A program made the position numbers and the translations under genes. The notes under the pieces are model-generated. The model saw only the letters and a list, made by a program, of their open reading frames with translations, searched no databases and was not told the origin of the DNA. Shown here one piece after another: positions 1 through 5,511 of a stretch of DNA of 6,323 nucleotides. The stretch's first letter is position 1. The number at the start of each line of letters is the position of its first letter. The stretch comes from Pseudomonadota bacterium. GTDB lineage: Bacteria > Pseudomonadota > Gammaproteobacteria > Steroidobacterales > Steroidobacteraceae. The stretch lies in contig JAKBCG010000151.1 of NCBI GenBank assembly GCA_021808035.1, positions 1 through 6,323 on the forward strand. Direction: 5' to 3'.

Positions 1-400
1 CCACAACGGCGAGCCAGGGCGTCCCCTTCATCGCATCGAGAAAGCTCCGCATCCGATCGGCGGGCAGCTGCGAAGGTTCCACGGTCCGCGAGCCATCCCC
101 GGGCAGGCTGGCATAGACGAGGCCCATCCCAAGGGGTGCGGCAAGGACGCGGAGCAAGGGCCCGGAGGGGCCCGTGGTGTGCAGCACGTAGTGCTGCCCG
201 GCAAATTCCCGGGCGAGGGGAGCCAGCTCCCCCCGGGTCCGCCCGACCGTGGCAGGAAGGACGACCTTCCCATAGGACCCGATCTCCAGCGAGTCCCGCA
301 GGGTCTTCCGGAGGAGTCCGAGGGGGGTGGATTCCACCAGGTGGGCAGAGAAGATCTGCCCCAGGTTACGGCCATAGGAATCGCGGAGGCTGCGTGCGAT
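1..400 (-). other. C-terminal half of type I 3-dehydroquinate dehydratase (AroD-like), joined in frame to dinB
   Basis: This stretch is the left part of the open frame that begins as dinB, but its protein is unrelated to Pol IV. Residues 219-338 resemble the C-terminal half of class I 3-dehydroquinate dehydratase (shikimate pathway). SAHLVESTP matches the active-site His region (H225; E. coli H143). GKVVLPATV matches the Schiff-base Lys strand (K250; E. coli K170). GPLLRVLAAPLG matches the substrate-binding Arg region (R289; E. coli R213). VEPSQLPADRM matches the C-terminal substrate loop with its Gln (Q316; E. coli Q236). Spacings are close to the family's. The protein continues past the loop (GTPWLAVV at the window edge), which would suit an AroD-AroE fusion, but too little is visible to say. 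The N-terminal half of the barrel is missing. All ten prolines after residue 218 use CCC or CCT; the dinB part mostly uses CCG. The alignment is from memory of the E. coli sequence, so the family call is good but not certain. Confidence 0.72.
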
Positions 401-1015
401 CCGCAGGTCCCGGAAGCGCCGTATCCCGGCGGCGTGCACGCGCGGCAAGGTCTTCGTCCCGATTCCCGAGAGACGCTCGATCGGCAGATCGTCGAGGGCG
501 TGCGGCAGCTCGTCGGCCCCGATCCGGCAGAGTCCGTCGGGCTTGCGAAGATCCGAGGCGATCTTCGCGACCAGCTTGTTCGGCGCGACGCCGACCGAGG
601 CGGTCAGACCGAGCGCTTGGCGCACTCTTTCCCTGAGCCGTTCGGCGATCGCGACCGGTTCGCCGAACAGGCGCCGGCTCGCGGTCACGTCGAGGAACGC
701 TTCGTCGAGCGACAAGGGCTCGACCAGCGGCGTGAAGGATTCGAAGATGGCGAAGGCTTGCGCCGAGACTTCCTGGTAACGCGCAATCCGCGGCGGCACG
801 ACGATCGCTTGCGGGCACAGCCGGCGCGCCGCCGCGATCGGCATCGCCGAGTGGACTCCGAACCGGCGGACCGCGTAGCTGGCGGCCGCGACGACGCCCC
901 GCGGGCCGGGATGACCGACGATCAGTGGAAGCCCCGCGAGTTCAGGCCGGTCCCGCACCTCGACGGACGCATAGAACGCGTCCATGTCGACGTGCAGGAT
1001 CGACCGGGGCCCCAT
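1..1015 (-). CDS. dinB: DNA polymerase IV N-terminal core, fused in frame to a foreign C-terminus (3' end off window)
   Basis: Y-family translesion DNA polymerase, seen directly for the first ~203 residues. The start ATG (1013-1015) gives the usual N-terminus leading into HVDMDAFYAS (metal ligand D10), then the AAASYAVRRFGV segment, the catalytic SLDEAFLDVT (D104, E105), SVGVAPNKLVAKIASDLRKP (139-159) and a helix-hairpin-helix thumb around LSGIGTKTL (182-190). The next Met (D-MDAF, 983-985) would cut into the first motif, so 1015 is preferred, although no strong Shine-Dalgarno is visible. The start lies 20 bp after the mdh stop on the same strand, suggesting co-transcription. After about residue 203 (near nt 404) the little-finger domain and C-terminal clamp-binding tail expected in Pol IV are absent. 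The frame continues, without a stop, as AroD-like sequence to the window edge (338 codons visible). The polymerase part is secure; the join may be an assembly error. If so, the genuine dinB 3' end is missing here. Confidence 0.88.
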   Translation of the reverse strand, partial: MGPRSILHVDMDAFYASVEVRDRPELAGLPLIVGHPGPRGVVAAASYAVRRFGVHSAMPIAAARRLCPQAIVVPPRIARYQEVSAQAFAIFESFTPLVEPLSLDEAFLDVTASRRLFGEPVAIAERLRERVRQALGLTASVGVAPNKLVAKIASDLRKPDGLCRIGADELPHALDDLPIERLSGIGTKTLPRVHAAGIRRFRDLRIARSLRDSYGRNLGQIFSAHLVESTPLGLLRKTLRDSLEIGSYGKVVLPATVGRTRGELAPLAREFAGQHYVLHTTGPSGPLLRVLAAPLGMGLVYASLPGDGSRTVEPSQLPADRMRSFLDAMKGTPWLAVV

Positions 1016-1035
1016 TCAGGTCGCGCCGGGTCGCG

Positions 1036-2013
1036 TCATAGCAGATCCTTCACGCCGTCGCGCTCTTCGTGCAGCTCGCGAAGGGTCGCATCCATCTTCT
1101 CTCGGCTGAACGCGTCGATCGGCAGGTTTTGCACGATCCGGTAGCCGCCGTCCCGACAGATGACGGGATACGAGTAGATCACGCCCGCCGGAATCCCGTA
1201 GCTGCCATCCGACGGCACCGACATGCTGACCCAATCGCCCTCTGCCGTGCCGTGCATCCAGGTGCGAACGTGATCGATCGCCGCCGAGGCTGCCGAGGCC
1301 GCCGACGAGCTGCCTCGCGCCTTGATGATCGCTGCACCGCGCTGCTGCACGGTGGGAATGAACGTCTCCCGGAACCAGGCCGCGTCTACCTGCGCGAGCG
1401 CCGGCTGGCCATCGACGGTGGCGTGATGTAGGTCCGGGTACTGGGTCACCGAGTGGTTGCCCCAGACCACGAACTTGCGGATCTGGGTGACCGATCGGCC
1501 GGTTTTCTCCGCGAGCAGGGCGACGCCGCGGTTATGATCGAGCCGGGTCATCGCGGTGAAGTTGCCGGCCGGCAGCGATGGCGCATTGTGCTGCGCGATC
1601 AGCGCGTTGGTGTTCGCCGGATTGCCGACGACGAGCACGCGCACGTCACGGCTCGCGACGCGGTCGAGGGCCTTGCCCTGCGCCGAGAAGATCTGCGCGT
1701 TCGCGAGCAGCAGATCCTTGCGCTCCATCCCGGGGCCGCGAGGGCGGGCTCCGACGAGCAGGGCGACGCCGCAGTCACGAAACGCGGTCTCGGTGTCGTC
1801 GGTCGCCGTGACCGACTGCAAGGTCGGAAACGCGCAATCGCACAGTTCCATCACGACGCCGCGCGCCGCGCCCACCGCGGCGGGAATCTCGAGTAGGTTC
1901 AGCCGGATCGGCTGGTCCGGCCCGAGCATCGCTCCGGACGCGACGCGAAACGCGAGAGCGTAGCCGATGTTGCCGGCGGCGCCGGTGATCGTGACGGTGA
2001 TGGGTGCTTTCAT
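1036..2013 (-). CDS. mdh: NAD-dependent malate dehydrogenase
   Basis: Cytosolic TCA-cycle enzyme that interconverts malate and oxaloacetate. It has 325 residues, the usual length for the cytosolic-like bacterial MDH family. Visible motifs, in order: Rossmann loop GAAGNIG (11-17); an acidic residue at the end of strand 2 (E42) consistent with NAD preference; the mobile substrate loop RPRGPGMERKDLL (90-102) with its two arginines; GNPANTN (130-136); the catalytic Asp and substrate Arg in TRLDHNR (D159, R162); and the catalytic His in WGNHS (H187). The frame stays open upstream to 2220, but that part does not resemble MDH. The ATG at 2011-2013 gives the canonical MKAPITVTITGAAG start and has a GGAG Shine-Dalgarno (plus-strand 2021-2024) about 7 nt upstream. 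It lies 29 bp after the anti-sigma stop and 20 bp before dinB, all on the minus strand. No clear promoter or terminator is seen in the 29-bp gap. Confidence 0.97.
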   Translation of the reverse strand: MKAPITVTITGAAGNIGYALAFRVASGAMLGPDQPIRLNLLEIPAAVGAARGVVMELCDCAFPTLQSVTATDDTETAFRDCGVALLVGARPRGPGMERKDLLLANAQIFSAQGKALDRVASRDVRVLVVGNPANTNALIAQHNAPSLPAGNFTAMTRLDHNRGVALLAEKTGRSVTQIRKFVVWGNHSVTQYPDLHHATVDGQPALAQVDAAWFRETFIPTVQQRGAAIIKARGSSSAASAASAAIDHVRTWMHGTAEGDWVSMSVPSDGSYGIPAGVIYSYPVICRDGGYRIVQNLPIDAFSREKMDATLRELHEERDGVKDLL

Positions 2014-2042
2014 CCAAGGGCTCCGGTCGAAAAATCCCGATG

Positions 2043-2519
2043 TTAGCGTAAACGTCCGAGCGGCGAGCACGGTTCGCGCAGTTTCGAGGTCGCTTCGGCG
2101 ATTCGGAAGCCCTGCGGCGATTCCGCCGAGTCGCCGGCATCCGGCGGGGAACGAGTGCCGCGGGGCCCGCAGCGCGGAGAATCGATCGGGCGGCTCGCCG
2201 CGGGGTCCGAGGCTCGCCATCCGCCGACGTGGTCGCTGCGCATCGCGGTTCGGACGAAGTGCGGAGCGTCCTGCGCGGCGCGCCTCCCGCCCGGATGGAT
2301 CTCGAACGCGAACAACACCGCCAGCGCGAGTAGCGCGCTCGCGGCATAGGCGAGCGCATCGCGTCCGGGGTGGCGCCGGGCCGCGACGCGCGCCCGTTCG
2401 AGCACCTGCCGGTCGACGACGCGCGGCGGCGCGACCCGCGGGAGGCGTCTATAGGCGGCGCTCAATCCGTCCTCGCCGCGCAAATAGCGCGCCAGATCTC
2501 CTTGTTCCCGGTCTTTCAT
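2043..2519 (-). CDS. Putative single-pass anti-sigma factor (partner of the ECF sigma factor)
   Basis: A 158-residue protein encoded immediately after the ECF sigma gene. Its N-terminal cytoplasmic part (1-50) is a short charged helical segment containing LARYLRGEDGLS and an Arg-rich helix. This resembles small proteobacterial proteins found next to sigma factors of this type. One clear hydrophobic segment follows at 54-74 (DALAYAASALLALAVLFAFEI), then about 84 residues rich in Arg, Ser and Pro that look disordered and match nothing I recognise. There is no HxxxCxxC zinc motif, so it is not a ZAS-type anti-sigma. Start: the ATG at 2517-2519 is preceded by TGAGGAA, where the TGA is the sigma gene stop, so stop and ribosome site overlap and translation is probably coupled. 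The anti-sigma role is inferred from position, size and topology. The C-terminal half lacks a recognisable fold, so degeneration or a frameshift there is possible. Confidence 0.68.
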   Translation of the reverse strand: MKDREQGDLARYLRGEDGLSAAYRRLPRVAPPRVVDRQVLERARVAARRHPGRDALAYAASALLALAVLFAFEIHPGGRRAAQDAPHFVRTAMRSDHVGGWRASDPAASRPIDSPRCGPRGTRSPPDAGDSAESPQGFRIAEATSKLREPCSPLGRLR

Positions 2520-2529
2520 CTTCGATTCC

Positions 2530-3162
2530 TCATCCGCTCATGTCGCGCGCGCAGGCGCGCGCCGCGACGGGTTCTTCGACCGCGACGTCCGGCGTGGCCG
2601 CGCGCTCGGCGAGGGCTTGCCGAAGCTTGCGGATCGCGTAGCGCACGCGACTCTTCGCGGTCTCGACGCCGACGCCGGTCACGCGCGCGATCTCCTCGAC
2701 GTCGAGTCCCGCCTCCTCGCGCAGCAGGAACGCCTCGCGTTGTTCCACCGGCAAGGCGGCGATCGCGGCGAGCAGCGCCGACTGCTGCTCGCCGCGCTCG
2801 GCGATCCGGTCGGGTTGCTCGTGATCTGGCGACGCGGGTTCCGTCTCGATCGACGATTGCACGTCGAAGGATTCCTCGCCGGGCAGGGCGCGCTGCCGTC
2901 GGTAGTGGTCGATCGTGCAATGATGCGCGACCTTGAACAGGAACGTCGCGAACTTCGCGCGGACCTCGTAGCGGTTGCGTGCCGCGACGATCCGCGACCA
3001 CACCTCCTGGAAGAGGTCGCTCGCGATCGCCGGATCACGGACCTGCCGCAGCAGGTAGCGATATAAAGGACCCTTGTGCCGTGCATAGAGCCTCTCGAAT
3101 GCACCCACGTCACCGCTCGCATAGCGAAGCATCAGTTCCGCGTCGTGCTCGACCCGCTCCAT
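2530..3162 (-). CDS. RNA polymerase ECF sigma-70 factor
   Basis: An alternative sigma factor of the extracytoplasmic-function class, 210 residues with the two-domain layout. Region 2 spans about 6-90: AFERLYARHKGPLYRYLLRQ, core-binding DLFQEVW at 49-55, then FATFLFKVAHHCTIDHYRR. An acidic linker covers about 95-127. Region 4 spans 128-185: ALPVEQREAFLLREEAGLDVEEIA, then the helix-turn-helix recognition part VGVETAKSRVRYAIRKLRQAL. The frame is open far upstream to 3966, but that part is antisense to the ytrA-like and ABC genes. I chose the ATG at 3160-3162 because it puts region 2 a few residues from the N-terminus, as in relatives. An ATG at 3199-3201 would add 13 residues and cannot be excluded; neither has a strong Shine-Dalgarno. 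The stop lies 10 bp before the putative anti-sigma start. Target genes cannot be read from the window; autoregulation from the divergent region is likely by family habit. Confidence 0.95.
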   Translation of the reverse strand: MERVEHDAELMLRYASGDVGAFERLYARHKGPLYRYLLRQVRDPAIASDLFQEVWSRIVAARNRYEVRAKFATFLFKVAHHCTIDHYRRQRALPGEESFDVQSSIETEPASPDHEQPDRIAERGEQQSALLAAIAALPVEQREAFLLREEAGLDVEEIARVTGVGVETAKSRVRYAIRKLRQALAERAATPDVAVEEPVAARACARDMSG

Positions 3163-3306
3163 GGTCGCCAAGCATACGTGCGCAGGTTTCGTCGTTGCCA
3201 TATAACGTCCATGGAGCCGTCGGCGGGTTATCGCGACACGCCAAGGACGGTTGACCCCAATCCGACTTCGGGGTAGTGTGTTACATACATACAATTGTAG
3301 ATACGT
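3163..3306. promoter_or_regulatory. Divergent promoter region between the sigma gene and the YtrA-type operon
   Basis: These 144 bp separate two divergent genes and should hold promoters for both. The rightmost ~30 bp are strikingly AT-rich for this GC-rich window. On the plus strand, TTGACC (3251-3256) followed after 17 bp by TAGTGT (3274-3279) is one weak sigma-70 candidate. TACAAT (3290-3295) is a better -10 hexamer but has a poor -35 (TTCGGG, 3267-3272). The region carries an inverted repeat, ACCCC/GGGGT (3254-3258/3270-3274), and the palindromes TACAATTGTA (3290-3299) and ATACGTAT (3301-3308). For the minus-strand sigma gene I see no convincing promoter; a weak AACC element near 3250 could belong to an ECF-type promoter. 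The transcription starts are inference. Confidence 0.55.
3254..3274. repeat. Inverted repeat ACCCC-N11-GGGGT, candidate operator
   Basis: Perfect 5-bp arms at 3254-3258 and 3270-3274, separated by 11 bp. They span from the candidate -35 element (TTGACC) to the candidate -10 element (TAGTGT) ahead of the YtrA-type gene. The arm spacing, about one and a half helical turns, suits a dimeric winged-helix repressor, and GntR/YtrA repressors usually control their own operon. Assigning it to this repressor is inference; short arms like these can occur by chance in GC-rich DNA. Confidence 0.35.
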
Positions 3307-3308
3307 AT
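3290..3308. repeat. Adjacent palindromes TACAATTGTA and ATACGTAT at the operon start
   Basis: TACAATTGTA (3290-3299) and ATACGTAT (3301-3308) are perfect self-complementary sequences one base apart. The second overlaps the start codon at 3307. ATAC units repeat just upstream (ACATACATAC, 3284-3293). TACAAT inside the first palindrome is one base from the sigma-70 -10 consensus on both strands, so the site could be a -10 element, an operator, or both. Function is inferred from position only. Confidence 0.35.
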
Positions 3309-3672
3309 GATGGCCGATGAGTGGAATGATCGCCAGCCGATATACCGGCAATTGCAGGATCGGATGGTCGCGCGGATCCTCGACGAATCGCTGCGCGATG
3401 GTGATCCGCTGCCATCGGTGCGAAGCGTTGCCGCCGACTGCCGGCTGAACCCGCTGACCGTAATGAAGGCCTATCAACGTTTGGTGGACGATGGTCTCGT
3501 CGAAAAGCGGCGGGGCCTCGGCTTCTACGTGGGTGCGGGTGCGCGCGCGGCGCTGCTCGCCGGCGAACGGGAGCGCTTTCTGAACGAAGACTGGCCGCAG
3601 ATCGCGGCGTCGATCCGCCGCCTCGGCTTGTCGATCGACGATCTCCTCGCTCGGGTTGTCGATCGCGCCTGA
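3307..3672 (+). CDS. GntR-family transcriptional regulator, YtrA subfamily
   Basis: A small DNA-binding repressor of 121 residues. The N-terminal winged helix-turn-helix covers about 10-76: QPIYRQLQDRM, LPSVRSVAADCRLNPLTVMKAY (recognition helix region), then the wing LVEKRRGLGFYV. Only a short helical tail follows (about 80-121), with no large effector-binding domain. That is the hallmark of the YtrA subfamily, whose members typically control the ABC transporter genes directly downstream. Two consecutive ATGs (3307 and 3310) are possible starts. Neither has a Shine-Dalgarno, and the transcript may begin only a few bases upstream. The next gene's true start lies 16 bp after this stop. Likely role: local repressor of this exporter operon, probably released by an envelope-active compound; the inducer is unknown. 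Confidence 0.93.
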   Translation: MMADEWNDRQPIYRQLQDRMVARILDESLRDGDPLPSVRSVAADCRLNPLTVMKAYQRLVDDGLVEKRRGLGFYVGAGARAALLAGERERFLNEDWPQIAASIRRLGLSIDDLLARVVDRA

Positions 3673-3677
3673 CGCGC

Positions 3678-3681
3678 GGAG
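3678..3681 (+). promoter_or_regulatory. Ribosome binding site of the ABC ATPase gene
   Basis: GGAG sits 7 nt before the ATG at 3689-3691. It decides the start: the same frame is open from a TTG at 3656 inside the regulator gene, but that codon has no such site and would add 11 residues ahead of the conserved N-terminus. Confidence 0.7.
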
Positions 3682-3688
3682 ACGCGAG

Positions 3689-4546
3689 ATGCTCCCGGTC
3701 ATCGAAGCGCGTGATCTCACCAAGCGATATGGCGCGGTGCTCGCGGTCGATCGCGTCTGCTTTTCGATCGACCCGGGCCGCATCGTCGGCCTGATCGGCC
3801 CGAACGGCGCCGGCAAGACATCGATCCTGCGCGCGATCCTCGGTCTCACCCGATACGAAGGCGACGTGCGGGTCCTCGGTCGAGAGCCCTGGCGGGAGCG
3901 GGCCGCGTTGATGCTCGAAGCGTCTTTCATCCCCGACGCGTCAGTACTGCCGGGCTGGCTGCGCATCGACCGCGCGGTGGACTTCGTCGCGGCGGTTCAT
4001 CCGCGGTTCCGCCGCGACCGCACGCGCGCGATGCTCGCGAAGACGCGGATCCCGCTCCACCGCCGGGTGCGCGAATTGTCGAAGGGCATGCAGGCGCAGG
4101 TTCATCTTGCGCTCGCGATGGGCGTCGACGCGAAACTCCTGGTGCTCGACGAACCGACGCTCGGCCTCGATCTGCTCGCGCGGCGCGCGTTCTACGACGC
4201 GCTCGTCGAGGACTTCATGGACGAATCCCGGACGATCGTGTTGACGACCCACCAGGTCGAGGAAGTCGAGAACCTGCTGACCGACGTGCTGTTCGTCGAT
4301 CGCGGGCGGATCGTTCTCGACGGCTCGATCGAATCGTTGAGCACGCGTTTCGTCGCGGTCAGCGTCGAACCGGCGCATCTCGCCGAGGCGCGCGCGATCG
4401 GTCCGTTCTACGAGCGCCGCATGCTCGGCAAGACCGTTCTGTATTACGAAGGCGCGGACCGCGTCGCGCTCTCGTCGCTCGGCGAATTGCACGCGCCGGA
4501 CGTCGCCGATCTGTTCGTCGCAACATTGTCCGGTGCCACGCGATGA
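3689..4546 (+). CDS. ABC transporter ATP-binding protein (YtrB-like exporter ATPase)
   Basis: The cytoplasmic ATPase that powers the membrane partner encoded next, 285 residues. Visible motifs: Walker A GPNGAGKT (37-44), signature LSKGM (130-134) in place of the common LSGGQ, Walker B LLVLDEP (150-156), D-loop LGLD (158-161) and switch His in TTHQ (H188). Where a Q-loop Gln is expected there is FIPDASVLPGW (80-90) with no Gln, a variation I associate with this exporter subgroup. A small C-terminal region follows the nucleotide-binding domain (about 215-285). The stop overlaps the permease start as ATGA (4543-4546), so translation is probably coupled. It sits between a YtrA-type repressor and a permease, and no periplasmic substrate-binding protein is present. 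An exporter or envelope-stress role is therefore more likely than nutrient uptake; the substrate is unknown. Confidence 0.95.
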   Translation: MLPVIEARDLTKRYGAVLAVDRVCFSIDPGRIVGLIGPNGAGKTSILRAILGLTRYEGDVRVLGREPWRERAALMLEASFIPDASVLPGWLRIDRAVDFVAAVHPRFRRDRTRAMLAKTRIPLHRRVRELSKGMQAQVHLALAMGVDAKLLVLDEPTLGLDLLARRAFYDALVEDFMDESRTIVLTTHQVEEVENLLTDVLFVDRGRIVLDGSIESLSTRFVAVSVEPAHLAEARAIGPFYERRMLGKTVLYYEGADRVALSSLGELHAPDVADLFVATLSGATR

Positions 4547-5421
4547 TCCGCTTCCTGTGGCTGATCCGCCGCGAACTCTGGGAATACCGTGCAGCGTGGA
4601 TCCTCCCCTCGGTGACCGGCGGGCTGCTCGTGCTTGCGGCCTCGTTCGGCCACGTCGACGTGGACGTCGCCGGCGCCCGGCCCGGACCCGACGCGCTCGG
4701 CGGGGCGGTGCTGTTCGGCTTCGGCGTCGTGTTCCTGTTCGTGATGCTGGCGTACTCGTCCTGGTACCTGCTCGACTGCCTCAACGCCGACCGCCGCGAC
4801 CGCAGCATCCTTTTCTGGAAGGCCTTGCCGATCGGCGATGCTCAGTCCGTGCTCGCCAAACTCGCGACCGGCCTGATCGTGGTCCCATTGTTCTACTTCG
4901 CGGCTGCCGACGTGACGACGCTCGCCATTGCGTTCATCGTGTCGTTGCGCGCTCGCGCGTGGATCGGGAGCGCAATGTGGCACCCGGGACAATGGCTGCA
5001 ACTGCAGGCCTTGTGGCTCTATCTGATCGCGACCCTTGCGGTCTGGCTCCTGCCGGTCGCCGGCTGGCTGTTGCTGGTCTCCGCGTCGGTGCGCCGCGCG
5101 ACCGTGCTCTGGGCGCTCCTGCCGCCGCTCGCCGCGCTCTGGACCGAACGCGCGTTGCTCGGGACCCATTGGATCGGACGGCTTCTCGCGAGTCGCTTCG
5201 TGTCGGGCTATCCGGTTGCCGCGTTTCACGACCTCTCGGGCTCCCTCCTCGGCGCGCTCGGCCTCCCAGGAACGTCCCGGTCGGCAACGCCTCCGAGCGT
5301 GTGGACGGTGCTCGCGCCGCTTCGGTTCGTCGAGACGCCCGCGACGTGGCTCGGAGCCGCCGTCGGTGCGGTGCTGATCGCCGCCGCGATCCGCGTCCGT
5401 GCGCGCCACGCCGACCCGTGA
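4543..5421 (+). CDS. ABC-2 type transporter permease subunit
   Basis: An inner-membrane protein of 292 residues that would form the channel driven by the upstream ATPase. Hydrophobic segments at about 19-35, 54-78, 106-134, 154-182, 187-200 and 268-284 suggest six membrane spans. The N-terminal LIRRELWEYRAAW is the amphipathic coupling-type start typical of ABC-2 permeases. The cytoplasmic stretch NADRRDRSILFWKALP (81-96) is a segment I recognise from permeases next to YtrA-type regulators. The start ATG overlaps the ATPase stop by four bases. No second permease follows, so the transporter is probably a homodimer of each subunit (inference). No terminator hairpin is visible after the stop. 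Membrane-permease assignment is secure; substrate is not assignable. Confidence 0.88.
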   Translation: MIRFLWLIRRELWEYRAAWILPSVTGGLLVLAASFGHVDVDVAGARPGPDALGGAVLFGFGVVFLFVMLAYSSWYLLDCLNADRRDRSILFWKALPIGDAQSVLAKLATGLIVVPLFYFAAADVTTLAIAFIVSLRARAWIGSAMWHPGQWLQLQALWLYLIATLAVWLLPVAGWLLLVSASVRRATVLWALLPPLAALWTERALLGTHWIGRLLASRFVSGYPVAAFHDLSGSLLGALGLPGTSRSATPPSVWTVLAPLRFVETPATWLGAAVGAVLIAAAIRVRARHADP

Positions 5422-5511
5422 ACCGCGATCGACCCGCCGCCTTGGTGCGTGCGGGCTCGATCGTGCACAATGCTCCGTGACGCCATTCATCCACGTTCAG
5501 AGGACATCGGC
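5422..5511 (+). promoter_or_regulatory. Leader of dps with candidate promoter and ribosome binding site
   Basis: A 90-bp gap between the exporter operon and dps. TTGGTG (5442-5447) and CACAAT (5466-5471), 18 bp apart, form a weak sigma-70-like candidate. The ribosome site GAGGA (5500-5504) lies 7 nt before the ATG at 5512 and is the best Shine-Dalgarno in the window. It fixes the dps start against an in-frame upstream start at 5449. I see no clear OxyR or Fur site, and no terminator for the preceding operon, so read-through is possible. Confidence 0.4.

Noticed and set aside
179..1144. Plus-strand frame of 321 residues across the left end
   Set aside because: It is antisense to dinB and the AroD-like segment, which carry clear family motifs on the minus strand. 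Its own protein is Arg/Asp-rich with no recognisable domain.
2014..2220. Upstream extension of the mdh frame by 69 residues
   Set aside because: The extension overlaps the anti-sigma gene, does not resemble malate dehydrogenase, and a good ribosome site supports the ATG at 2013.
3768..3956. Missing Q-loop Gln as a sign of a dead ATPase
   Set aside because: Walker A, Walker B, the switch His and a signature-like motif are intact, and the variation seems usual for YtrB-type exporter ATPases, so inactivity is not supported.
3163..3966. Extension of the sigma factor frame to 478 residues
   Set aside because: The extra part is antisense to the YtrA-type gene and the ATPase and has no sigma-factor sequence. 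A normal-length sigma factor begins at 3162, or possibly 3201.
4533..5480. Second plus-strand frame of 315 residues over the permease
   Set aside because: A frame-shifted shadow rich in Arg and Pro. It lacks the membrane segments, and its start has no ribosome site.
4444..5490. Minus-strand frame of 348 residues opposite the permease
   Set aside because: Strongly polar, His/Arg/Glu-rich composition typical of the complement of a GC-rich membrane-protein gene. The plus strand has clear hydrophobic spans and operon overlap.
5449..5511. Longer N-terminus for Dps
   Set aside because: The added 21 residues are not Dps-like, and the strong GAGGA site is placed for the ATG at 5512.
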